Positions 37,005-51,089 of a DNA stretch of 64,000 nucleotides are shown piece by piece. The DNA lies in contig OZ022577.1 in NCBI GenBank assembly GCA_963669155.1, positions 5,144,165 through 5,208,164 on the forward strand. The letters run 5' to 3'. The stretch's first letter is position 1; every line of letters starts with the position of its first letter. The notes under the pieces were generated by a model. It did no database searches. It had not been told where the DNA came from and worked only from the letters and a program-made list of their open reading frames with translations. Both the position numbers and the translations under genes were made by a program. This DNA comes from Arbacia lixula (Eukaryota; Echinodermata; Echinoidea; Arbacioida; Arbaciidae).

Positions 37005-40000
37005 TGTAGTAGTAGAAGTAGTAGTATAATAAATAAGTAGCAGTATCGGCAGTAATAGTAATAGTGATACGGTAGCAGTAATAATAGTAGTAATTCAAGT
37101 GGAAGTATCAATACTAGTTCTAGTCTTAGTTGACGTCTCAGTAAAGCACACCTGATGCCTGACTTACATGCTTGGTGATGTGCTTGAAGACCAGGGGCAC
37201 AAACTTGAAATGTATCTGGTCACTGGTGAGACAGGAGGGAAGACAGGAGAACTTGTCCAAGATGTCTGCATGCAGTCTCCAGTTCCTTGACTCGGCCGCC
37301 CTACTCTCAGCAGCTAAGATGGAGGGGATAAGATCTGAGAGCCCAGTGGTCTTCAGATCGCAAGCGGTGGTGAGGAGAGAGATCAGGTTGCAGAAAGAGA
37401 AAGATTACTCAACCTGGCAAAGAAGAGTGCACCAACTGAGAGGCAGTAGATGTACAAATTCTTTTGAACCCTTTCAGTGACAGACGACATCATTATGAAC
37501 GTGATCTTTTGTTACACAGACAAAAGACCACGTCAGTAGTGCATGTAGCTCCATGAGATATGTGTCTTACACTTGTGAATAAATTCATATGGTGCACAAG
37601 AGCTTATATTTTTGACAAGCATAGACAATGTTAAGCTTAACCTTCTTTTTTGTAGTTTCATTGACAGCTTTGTTGAATTTCACATACTGGTAATCACCAA
37701 AAGGAGAATATATCTGAAGCCGCGTTTGTCACTGCACCTCTTTCATTCTATTCACAGTGAGAAGATTCATTGAAATAAGAGACAAATCATTCAAAGTGGC
37801 AAATAAGTTTAAGCAATTTGTGGCATGCACTGTAAGGCACAATTAGTCAGTATTACAGTACACCTGCAAAAAGTAAAAAGTCAACACTGAAACATTTCAA
37901 AATAATACTGCTGACATCATTCTTGGTCACTGCAAACCGGATGCTTTGCAATGCGAACCATACCACAAATGTTGACATCAAAACCAATAACACAAATGAC
38001 AATTACACTAGCAATATCTCCAAATCTGAATGATCACTTAAATAGTTTGAATGATATTTACAGGCAAGAAAGGAAATATCTGAGCAGAAAGCAAAGTTAG
38101 ACATACTTTATGTGTATTTTTGTTGAAACTACAATCTGCTCTTTAACTTTTCAAAGAAATGTTTTTACACATCAATCAACAAAAACAAAATATGTTTTTT
38201 GCAAATAGAACACTGCATCTATAAATTGAAGAAAAAAAACATTTAAAAAAAAAATCTGAAGCATTATCTGATCTTACAACACACAATGGCAATAAACTGC
38301 AAGTTCTTTTATGCTGCATCGCATGTTGGGATAAAATAAATGTGAAATCACAATTTATTAAAATATCATCGGTAGGCCAATTGATACCTCGCACTATACA
38401 TCTACATGCATGACAATAAATGCAAAATCAATGCTTAGCCAAATTCTCATGTTGGTCAAATTTTACTAAACATACTTCAAGACAATAACTCAAAGAAATA
38501 CATTTTGCGACTCAAACTTTACTGATAGGTCTCCTACAGCATTAACTAGTAACTAACAAACAAAACTGCAACCTGAAAACCTAAAAAAAAAAGTAGTAAC
38601 ACAACTATTTTACATGTACATATATATTCTTGGTATGGAAATTTATATTTTTAGCCACATTTATAATGCTAATCTGAAGACCTACTCACAAATCAATTGA
38701 CAGGTATCCCTATGCAGCTCTTTTAGAGTGGGGACAAAATTGTATCAGAGAAAAAAGTCACAAATATGATTCCAAACTAAACAAATGACTTCATAATTTA
38801 CACATGTACTAAAGCAGTTGCTCACTTTACCACTCTCAAAGCACGCTGTTGCTAACTGTTTGCATTGTTCATATAATTTTGTTTAAAACTGTTATCATTG
38901 CCCACTCCTAGTAGCTTGGATCATGATCCATGATATTATGTAACTAAAAAACTACATAACACTCAAGGTTTGATACTAATGAAATGAGTTGTATGTTACA
39001 ATTGTCTACAAAATGAGATCCATATTTTACATACCGGTAGTCACTTGTCTAATATGGTTTTATGAGCAATGTATAATGGAATGAGTGCATATATTACCAG
39101 GTGTAGTTCCCATAACCAATCGGCCTACCGGTATTATAAACTGCTGCATGGACTATGTCTACAATGATATATTTGTCTTATATACTATAGACATATAGAC
39201 ATCTCTCAGCTGAATTTTAAGTATGATTGAAGATGAATCTCACTCTAAAAAAAGGTGTGATAAATACAACAAAAAGTTTGAAATTGCAATTTCACTCTCA
39301 TTATGATGTTGGATGCATGGTAACAAAAATCAAGGTGGTTCTTATAACAACAAACACTCACTTATGTATTATTTTAATGAATCGTCTTTCAACCAAAATC
39401 TGTCACATTATTTTTTTTATTTGATGCTCATTTAATTTCTATGTTTATTCCAGAATGCCTTAACATAAATTGACAAAAGAAAATTAATGCTGCCACAAAT
39501 TTGTTATTGATAAATCATGGACTAACATTTTGAGTTTTTCAATCATGAAGATCTCATTCTATCCACCAAACCAGAAAAACATGTCATCATTGGTGCAAAT
39601 TGCTTTTTTGGATTGTTTTTCATGAAAGTTTCTCTTCACTTACTCTGAGAGGAGCATCCGATTATTTAAAGGCCCCACCTACATGTACCTTCATGTACTA
39701 GATGTACTTAACAGCAACATCAAACCACGTTCAAATGAAAAATTGTTTTTGGTAACCCCATGTCTGTTTGAACCTTCTAGCGCGAGCTACATGCATGTCA
39801 TGAGAGGGAAGGGGGAGGAATCTTACCCGACGATAAGGATATAGACCTATCCTTTCAATCTAGAGGGGGAATCAGGAGAAGGAAATGTGAAAAATACCTC
39901 CAGCTAAATAAACAAACAAAAAGGCATTGTGATGAAAAATGGGAGTTACTTTGCAAAGAAGTCCAACTTCCCCAAACTTAGGGATATGGTTTAAAAAAAA

Positions 40001-43000
40001 AGTACAATGAAGTATACTTAAGAGATATGGTGGGGATAGAGAGGGTATCACAATACCCTCATCAATCATTCATTTTTATATAATTTGTAAATGATTCATA
40101 CTGAATGTGAAAGGTCATCAGGTATAGCTTACTCCTACAACTTTCTGAAATCATGACATCCAGATCAATCATTCTTAAATCACAGTTGCCCATCCCCTCT
40201 ATACCAATTCTAATTTTTAAAAAAAATACTCAGTTGATATTGCAAGCTACATTATTCACACATATGATTTTAATATTATCCTGAATAAGTATGATGGGTC
40301 TCTTTTTCCTCCCAAGTATACAACTGTGGTCCTCCTTCCAAAAGCCCTCCTCAAGATGGAAAGGACCACCCTGGGTAAGAAAAAAAACCACTGGAAATGA
40401 CTACCAGTATGAGAAGAAAAAAATAACAGCACAATAAAAACTCCACTATTTCCGCAATGGACACACCTTGCTTGAAAAACTGACCTTGCTGTCGACATGG
40501 TGACTGCTGCTGTGGACACCTTTGGAGAAAGCAGTCAGCGTCTCTCGTAAATGTGACACAATACCCTGCACAACCTGTGAGAAAACATAGTAATGGGGTT
40601 ACATAGTGATGTGATATATCATCTGAATGAAGATCAGAAGAGTTGTGAACAAGTTAAAAAAAATAACCTTCATTTGCAGGGGTGTTTACTTTTATGCCTC
40701 ATGTCATGAAACAAACACATTGACCTCATTTTTTTGCATGAGGGGCATTTTTTATTTTTATTTTTTTGCACTGTGGGAGCTGAATCGATTACATCAATTA
40801 TGAATCATGTAACTTAACGTTTAAAGCCAGACATTCTCAGTAGGTTTCCATGGTGAGAGGGTATTTATGAAATAGCAAAACTATCTGTAACACCAGGTGG
40901 GTGAACTATTTCACAACAACTAACCAAATTATTGTATGGGTGAAGAAAGGAATAAAGATATTGATTCTTCATTATTTTTCACAATTTCACAAGACTGAGT
41001 TAATTTTGCTGGTGGTATTTAATATCTAAGCATATGAGATGAAGTGGAGGTAGAACGAGTGGTATAGTGATACAATCAATTGCAAGTCTTTTTAATTTAG
41101 GGTCATGATATAGATCCATAAACAAAGTACATTACCTGTAAGCTTTCGTCTTTGAGTAGACTGACCAGCTCTCCATGGATAGCCGTCACGTTATTACCTA
41201 GCAGGTGAGCAACCTGCAAACAGAAAATCAGATAAAAGTGTCAACATATAGTCCATGAACCAGAATACCATTACAGTACAAAATGCTTAAACTATCAAAG
41301 TTATGAAAATATCATTACAACGGTGATTAAGGTAAATGGCGATCCTGATGCCCTTGTCTTGAAATTGTGTGCTTGTAAGGTGGTATTGCAATAATGTATG
41401 AAATACCAGGCAAATGTACGTGACAATGAATCATTCTATAAATGTGCCACATGTGTTTTTATCACAAGTACACACAAATCCCATAGAACTCTACTTTGTC
41501 TAGCAAAGAAAGGGTTAAGAATTTTCTCTTTTCTACAAAACCTTCGTTGGAAACAGTCGATCCGCAAGTTATCAACTAAGAAACTTCCATAAAAGCAACA
41601 GAAGACAACCTCATGTCACAATTGTCCGCATGACTCACTCCTTACAATTTGGTTCTGGGGCAGAAGGATTTGACAATGGAAGAGGAATAATACAGGTCTT
41701 AATGAGATTCAGGGACAATTCCACCTGAAAAGGAGCGGTTGAAAGCAACATGATTGTATACCATGGGAAATCTGATTTGCAAACATACAGGTAGGAAACA
41801 CATCATATTTCCTACTTTTTTCTAAAATTTGTGAAACAAAATATAAATCCAAATATGGTGTTTGGGTTGGGCTGGATATTCCATTCCATTCATTTTCATT
41901 ACCATCAACTGTTATCCTATTGTAAAAGTGTGATCAATCAAAGTGTTAAAGTGAACTGAAGTTTATCCCATAAAAGCAGTTGTTTAGATCACCAGAACAC
42001 AGTGTAAGGTTGACTGTTAATTCCACAGTACTTAAAATCCTTATGTGCTATGGCTTGCATTAACATGGATAATCACCGACCTCTGTGCAGAGAGTGCGAA
42101 GCACAGCCATGATGAAGTTCTGTAACAGTATAGTCTTCGATTTCAAAAATAAGTGTCGTGATAAGTGGAGGATATATCCAATATCAGTTTCAATTCACCA
42201 ATATCCCATAGAGCAGCACGCAGTCTGATAGAGTAAGGGTTCACTCTCTCATTACCATTGGCATGAAGATGTGTAGAAAGCCACTGGAGTTTTAAAGCCT
42301 GGTAATGTAAAGGTGAACTCTCTCATTACCATTAGCATTCAGATTTGTAGTCAGCCAATGGGGTTTTCAAGGTCTGGTAATGTAAAGGTTAACACTTTCA
42401 TTACCATTGGCACTAAGATGTGTAGTGAGCCAATGGGATTTTCAAGGCCTAGTAATGTAAGGGTTTAGTACGTACCTCGTGGAAGCCGCATGCTAGCGTG
42501 GCTCTGACCTGGGGCTGGGGGTCATCGCATAAACTGGCAAACGTTCCGTGCAACTCTGCCTTGAAGTTACGGGGACCAGCAAACAGCACCATGCACTGTG
42601 ATGAGGAGCAGGACATTACAAGCAGTATTAGAATTATACATTTGGTCCATAGGATTTAACCCTGTATGGACCACGATCGTATTTTGGCACCTGTAATATA
42701 CAAAGAATCCAGAGCTGCTAACTTCTAACCACAAAAAAATAGGTTATTAAAAACAAAGTATTTTAGCTGAAAAAACAGCATTTCAATCTATTTTCCTAAA
42801 AGTGCTCACAAAGTTTATCTGGCACACAAAGGGTAAATCATTGATGATAAAAGCAATTAAATAATCATACATTACTCAACTTCTTTGACATGTTTGTCAA
42901 AGCTTTTGGAAGAAAGGGAGAAACCTCCCTAATTAGAGCATGGGATAATGCTGCAGATTTCAGTATCATTTTTCAATATGCCATATTCTTTTTTTTTAAA

Positions 43001-46000
43001 TCACTCATATGTTTTTTTATCAAAATATTCCTTACCGAAATTATAATTATGATTGTTAGTACTTCAAGGCCATCTACAAACATTCAACAACATACACTTA
43101 ACAGCATTTGTTTCCTTTTTTGTACATTGCTTCAGTTGACAATACAGCACTGACTGAAACAGGTGTTGTTCCCCTTTAATCTTCTACTCACAGGAAAGTT
43201 ATAAGCTGAGAACTGCCTACATTCAGTCAGTCTGTGCTCGTCTCTGTACATGGCCAGCATCGGTGAGTTCTGGCAATGATGGGAAAGATATAGCATAACA
43301 TTCCAATTGTTATTCAAGTCAGCCCCAAGGTTCCCCGCCAGTACAAATGTTTGTATTTTCCTCAGAGAAAGCAATTCACACAAACAAATCCAAACACATA
43401 TTGGCAAAGCCACAGAAGGAATAACAACTGATATTTGGGTTTACCATAGCTTGAAATGATGTATGAATGAATGTGATATGAAATATGATATAATTCATGA
43501 AAATATATGGTCAGTAACTAATCAAAATGTAAGGATTTATGATTTTCTCTTTCTGTTTTAAATCTTCAAGCCTGCACTGCTTTACATGTATGTGATCAAG
43601 TTTTATAAGGAGAATCAAGCCCCTATGATAAGCTGACTTGAATAAAAACACTAAAAATAAAGAAATATATTAGCACATGGTTGAGAAAAATCAGACATAT
43701 AAAAGGAAGTTATTTAGGTATCACTAGTCCTGTAAGTTTGCTCTCTAAATGAAATGAAGGTAAATGATGCTATGGGTATTTTCTTGTTCACACATGGTAT
43801 GACAATTCCATACAGTACGTCATTTTGGACCAATCGAGTTGCCCACAGAGTTAGTGCTCAGGGTTCAGAGCTAGTAATCACAGCAGAAAACAAGACAATG
43901 AATGTTAGCTAATTTAAAACCTTGATCAACCTCTATAATATGTAAACATAGGGAGGAAAATGAAACAACAAGATGGCATATTATGAATTATTCATTCATT
44001 GTCTACATGTAATTACATCAACTTCACATAGCTTCCAGCACCTCCTTGTAATACAGCTGATGGAAGCTAGGGTAATGATCAACTAATTACAAGCCCAATG
44101 AGTGATACATCATACTAGGCAAGTGCTACATGATAAAACAATATAATTATTTTGTAAGTTCAACAAAGAACAATAATATTGAAGTGTCTACTACAAAGCT
44201 ACCTACTGTATTTTCAACATTGAATCGTTGCTCAACACATCTTGATTATTTCCAATTTTTACTCATACTCAAAAACAACGCAGCAAATATGACAAATGTA
44301 ACCCTACACTAGCTGATAATTCTGCAAATCATGATAATGTGTTTTCATGCATGTAATTTTCATTACTAAAAGAGAATTTGGTGACATATTTTAACACACT
44401 TTTTAATTTTGAAGAGGATGGGCTTATTAAACCAAGGCCCTGTCTTGTAAAGAATTTTGATTGACTGCAACTTGCTTTGCAATTGATATAATTTGTATTA
44501 TATCCCTCATTAATATATTCCAGCTCATTGATTGGTTGAAAGGGTGTCACATGACCACAAATAGATGAACTATTTGGAGGAAGAGAGCTCAGAGGGAAGA
44601 AAAGTACTATTTCGTGACGTCAGAGGGAAAAAAGTACTATTTTGTGACGTCATGTCAAAAATAGTCTCTTTTTTCCCTCTGGACTATCGATATCCGGGCT
44701 ATTAGTGATCGATACAATTTTCATCGATACATCCCAGGTAAATGCGCGACACGCAAAATCTGCGCGATACATTTCTTTCCAGCAGCTTTTTAGCGTTGTA
44801 GCGGAAAATCATTGGGCGCGCTGCCGGAACTCCAGCGGTGTTGCGGCCGAGGTGCAACTTGAATTTCCGTTGGTTTGCTCAAGCCGCAGGAAATAACAAA
44901 ACATCTGAATCGGGCTCCTGCGTTCGGGGCTTAGAGCATGGGCACTACAAGGTCCATGGTAAGGATTCAATTAATTAAGAAAGAATATATTAATGAAGGA
45001 TATAAAACAAAAATTTCATGATCTTTATTCGGGAACTTTGTGAAATCTATTGGTCCCCTCGGTGAAGTGGAGGGCGTGCAGTACCGTTTTCCCTCGACCT
45101 GCGGTCTCGGGGAAAATATAGTACCGCACGCCCTCCACTTAACCTCGGTGCAAATAGATTCCACAAGATCCCTCATGGTCATGAAATATTTGTATACTAT
45201 AACTCTGTATACAATCACAATGCTTTATAAGATGGAGCCTGTTCCAGACATTCAATCTTGGTTGAAACCACACACCATGCACGGTCAAGTACAGCCTAAG
45301 ATCAACTTCAGAGCTGACTGCTATTGATTGCAGCCGATGATTGCAATCAATGTCTATGAATGACATGGACCTGGCTGCATTTGTTCGCATTTGTTTGCAA
45401 TCGTGTGCGGCCAGCGATTGCAATCACTGTTCACCTCAGGCTCATCTGTATATGTATAGTGTGGGATGCATTCAAAGTACTTTCTGTTCATTCAAATTTT
45501 GTCTTAGTCATAATACAGAAAAATGGATAAGGGCCCTGTCTTTTCAGACTCATAAAGATTTGTGATTAATTAAAACTTGATCGTAACTTTGTACAGTAAA
45601 GATACATGTAGGGGATTGGACTTGCTATCGTTTCAGATCAATCGCAACCCTTTATAACATGGGGCTGAGAGGAGATTAAAAGAAGAAGCACAGCATCACA
45701 GCACTCAAAGAAGATGTTAACTTTTGACACTCTTTCTCCAATAGTCACCTTGGGTGCATTAGCTGATGCACTAGCTGGCTCCTAGGAAAGAACATTTTAC
45801 ATAACCCTCTCATTATCAATTAGAAATTTAATCTACTTCCACTCAAATATAACCCTGATAGCCTGTCAATCAATCATAAATTCATACAATTCATGTCATA
45901 TCTTAACTTTAACTAAAATCATATAATACCGTGATACAGAAATTAAATTGAATATGACTTTGTGTGCAGAATTACCAAGATCAGGGCCATGTTGCATATA

Positions 46001-49000
46001 GGATTTCAATGATTGTAACTTACCATCAATGGTTACTACCATGGCAATAGCCAATGAGCTCTCATTATTGCACATATCGCCATGGTAATTAATTCCTATG
46101 GGGGGGGGGGGGGTATTGTACTGATAATCGTAGTCACTTTAGCTAGTCTGCTATATAAACACAAACCCTTGTTGGTAAGTCAGTTAGTGAGTTAGTCTGA
46201 CTCAATGGGTCTGAAATGCAAAGACTAGCTGGAATGTTTGTACATGGTTGAGCAAGGAGCAGCAAGCCTGGCTGTAATCTTGACACCTCCACACACATAT
46301 CCAGATGCCGTCATAATAGAAGCTGCGCTCCCAGACTACAGTCACCTCACAAGGATTTTTTTCTCTTTTTTTTCCCCTCCTTCCTCCTAGATATAAGGAC
46401 AAGTCATCCTATGAGGCACATTGCTGCCAAAGTTTGGTTTTTGTTTGCGGTTATGTCCACTTCCGATCTCATGCACTAGTGTACGAGACTAGAAGCAGAC
46501 AGGACTTCAGACTAAATTTAGATGCACAGTGCATTATGGGACAGCTTGCTCCTATATGTGGTAAGGAGAATTGATGCAGAGTACTGTAATTAGCACAAAA
46601 AATTGAATTCTAACTGAGCTCAGCACATTATTTGGTTAATACATCTAATAATATCTGTCATTGCAATATTTTTCCTTTGGTACTACTAGTACATCTGGAA
46701 AAAAAGGCTGAATACCAAATTGATTAAAAATAGTAATTAGTTCAGCTCCTCACCTTCACACCCACTCCTCAGGAGTAGGTTTAAAACAGAGGGCAGTGGC
46801 CTAAGTGGGTACTATTAGCAAAGCCAGACCCACCATTTCCTGCCTATTCATCGCCATTAGCAACCAGATGCCATCCTGGAGAAAGTCAATTAACGCACTG
46901 ATGGCATGGGGGAGTGGTGTCTGTGCGCTCTCTTCACGGGTGCTTGACTTGCAAGCTTTTAATTCATTTTGAGAGTGCATTGTTTGGGTAGAACATACCA
47001 GTTAAAGGAAGAGTAAGGCTTGAGGTGTTTTCAAGTTTTCCACTGATTTGTATCAATGTGTTATATACCATTGAAAAAAGGTTTTTCTGTAAATGGTATC
47101 ATCCTCACGGGAATTTACTACAGAAAGTGTTGAACTCACTTTACGTCATACTACTAAAGGTTATTCAAAGAAGGATACTCATTGGGGGGGGGGGGGGGGA
47201 GGGGGGAGGGGGGAGGGGGGGTTCTAGTTTATATATAAAATTCAATCATAATAAATCATTTTTCAACACTTACCAGTCTGTCATTACTGATGCTCTTTTC
47301 GTTCAGTCCAACACTACACAGCTTGTAATAGTACTTCAGAAACCACATCTTCAACTCTTCAGTTAAGTTCACTGTGAAGCAAATAAAAGAAACACATAAC
47401 TACCGGTGTAGGTCATATTATCCTTGAAACAAATACTTCTGATGAATCAATTATTACCACTGCAAGCTATGGTCCCAGTACTGTAAGTTGTCATAAGCGC
47501 ATAACAATGTCGTCCCTTTGCACTTAATACAGGGCAGAATAAATGACTTTGGGTGTACTGATACTTTGATGGCCAATTCTCCCTATCGCATATAGCCGAT
47601 ATCAAGCGATATCACCTCACGATACCGATATCCAGAGATGCCAACCTCTTGACACCAAAAATCAGACTGAATATCCTCAAAAATCGTATTTTTGAGTGAA
47701 AAATCAGATTTTCACGAAAACTCAACATGACCAGTGGCCCGTTGGCCCCAAGCCAGGAAAATGTTAGAAAAATGTTTTACTGGTAACAATGGGAAAGTTA
47801 AATGTTTGCTCTTTCATCTGATCTTCACTCTTTTCATCCCATACCGATTACAGTATTACCAATAATGGGACATCTTCGCTGTAAAGCAAATGTATAAGTG
47901 GCAACACATGCTATCACAATAGTATGAGAGCATCTATTTGGATCTTAGAATAAAGATCAGCGAAGTCACCTAAACCAGACCTGCCAACTTCTGGAGTTCA
48001 AAAACTGTATTCTTTAATCCAAAATGTTGTATTTTACCAACACAAAATGTATCAAAAAAAAAAAACGGATCAATGTCTCTTACAGTTCCTACATCGGGCA
48101 TTTTTTATGGAGCATTGGTTGAATATGCATGATTTTGTCATGACTGGTGTGCTCGAAGAACCAATTAACATCCCCAAATTGCTAATGTGAGATGCTGGTA
48201 GAATACTTTACAAAACAGAATGGGCATTTCGCCATTGAATATGGCACACACACAAAATAAGATTAAAGAAAAAAAAAAAAAAAAAAAAAAAAAATCGTTT
48301 TTTTTTTTTTTTTTTTTTTTTTAAATCGTATTTTTTAAAGGAAAATCGTACTGTCGTATTCAGCTCTAAAAATCGTACTAAATACGACAAAATCGTACTG
48401 GTTGGCATGTCTGGATATCTGATCGATTGCTCTTGGGACGTATACTTCCGGTAAGAGTTGGTTGTCGGCAGAAAGTGACCAAGAAATCACTTTTTTTATG
48501 AATTAAGCAGTGAAAATTTTGTGTAGGGTTGTGGTTAGGGTCAGGGTTAGGTTTAGAATAAGATTTAGGGTTAGTGTTAAGGTCAGGGTTAGGTTTAGGG
48601 TTAATATTCATAAAATTAGTTGGATACCCTGGTCCCTTATATTGTACGGGATTGCCGAATGTTCGTGGACCGGAAGTTCATATCCCAAGAATTAAAGGTA
48701 AAACAATTAGAGCGCCACACACGTTCAGATTCGGAGAGCTATATGCGATAGGGAGAATTGTAATGTCACAGGTCTGTTCAGTAGTTTAAGACAGTGTATC
48801 CCATTTGCAAAAGTCATGAAACTGGGGGAAGAATCAGCAGTACAGTATATCTTAACATGTATGAAATCTCAGTCATTGCTTCACAAGCATTTTTAGGAAA
48901 AGTGGAAAGCTCTCCATGTTTGAATTTGAAACGCACTGACCAGTCTACATTCATAATCATATCGCCCTGTCAGTGCACAATTCGGGCATTACTCCCATTG

Positions 49001-51034
49001 AATGCATGCACTGTGGAGCAGACGGGTGCGGACCATAGCGCACAGCAGTCTCTATGCTAAAGTCAGTTTCCAGTTCTATTATTGGGAGGGACAATCTGGT
49101 ATAGTATCTTCTTCCATTTTCCATGGTTTTTACCAATTTTTTTTTTTACCTGCAAAAGGGACACCCTTTAAGAGATACTATACATAATGCTTCAAAATCT
49201 GAAGTACAAGAAGCCTTTTCACTCTATAGAGTATGAGGTAGAGAGATAGCAAACGATTATTGGAATCCAAACTGAAGAGAAAATCAACATTACTCTGCTA
49301 GGTACATGTATAAGCCATTAACACAAATCTTTTGTTGATATCCCTTTTACACGCACAATGCGCCGCTTTCATTTACTCTTTCAATATCGCCTTGGCTCCT
49401 CATAAATCCATTACTAAAGACCCACACGCAAATATCATTACTACACAGTGCGCTGAAAAATGTATGTTGATCGATAAGCTGCAAGTCTAACTACCTGCCT
49501 GCGATAAGGTAAAATGATTATGGAACAATGATAAGAATAAATGGCAATGACATTCACCATTAATCATATTGACTCGTTCCCCTTATCTCGCCCCAGGGGC
49601 AAATACAAACACAAAACACACCAACAAGTGATAAGAGAATAGTATGCTCATGTACACACAATGAATTCACAGCTCCAAAACCAGAGATGATTCTTTCATA
49701 TTTACAGTTAGTTTACAGTTATCCATATTCATGTGCTATAATGCACAAGCGATGTGCAGAAATGAGGGACTGTATTTCATCAACGTGGTTGAGTATACAC
49801 TGTATAACTATACATTCACATGCATGCACATTTATTCAAAGGATTTGAATGGGGTTGTTGTTGTTTTTAGAGAAATAATAAATGAATACCAGTAAGATAA
49901 AGATTAAATCTTAAGTCTCTTGTTACTCATAGTGACCAGGATGTTTTCACTCCATGTTCATTTTGTGGCAACATTGTTGTAATCTTTGTGTGAAGCACTT
50001 GGCAGGTCAGAATTTCACCCAGGTAAGATGATTTTGCAAAATTCACATCAATAGATTTAGCATGAGAATTAATAGTACTATTGAGTGATTCTGACCTGAT
50101 AATCCATGGCAGAGACGCCCAAACTGCTTAGCTACAGCAGGTAGTGTAGAGTCCTCATTGTTCATCGCATTCTCACAAAACTTCTTCACCAGTGGAATGA
50201 TAGTCTGGGTGCATGTTTCTGAGCAAAGGGAAAGATGAGGAGAGTCATTGTTAAACGTCATTCACATAATACTGAATCAGATGAGTAGTACAAAGATATC
50301 AATGCGTTCATGAAGTAATAAGTAAAAATATGAATATTTCAAAGACTTTTGAACATTACTGTGTAATCATTGTAGATACAGTGAAACCTGTACATAACGA
50401 TCACTCAAGGGGACAAGATATGTGGTCTAAATATATACATGTAAGCAGGTGGCCTTAATGCACGGGTACTGTAAAACAGGTTTAAATAAAAGACAATATA
50501 GGATCTTTGTAGACATGTTGTCTTTTTATACAGTTAGTTGCTAAAGCAAGGTCACTGCATTAACAATAATAATGACAATGATACAATTGGAATATAGGAA
50601 ATGGAGTACATACATCACCATGGAATATATGCATTAACAAGCAAAGTAACAATGGTGCATATAAGTGAATGAAACATGTTCAACGGGGTCACTTGCGTTT
50701 TGTGTAATGTTTCATTTCCATAATCCACTCAAATACAGTTTACAATATATGTAATACTGTATGTACACAAAAACAAAATGCAACACAATTTCATAACAGT
50801 ATTCAAACTCAGCAAAGGTTTATCATGCAACAGTGATAAATAAACTGAAAACTTTCAATTCATTAATGTGAACATTTATTAATTTGACTTTAAAACCTAA
50901 TCACCCCCTCCTCTCTCTCATTCTCTCCCCCTCTCTCCCCTGCTATCTCTTATTTTCTTGTTCTCATCTCATTCTCTTACTACATCTCTCTATCTCTCAT
51001 CATTCCCCCTCTTTCTCTTGCTCTATAATACTGC

Positions 51035-51089
<55 letters not shown>

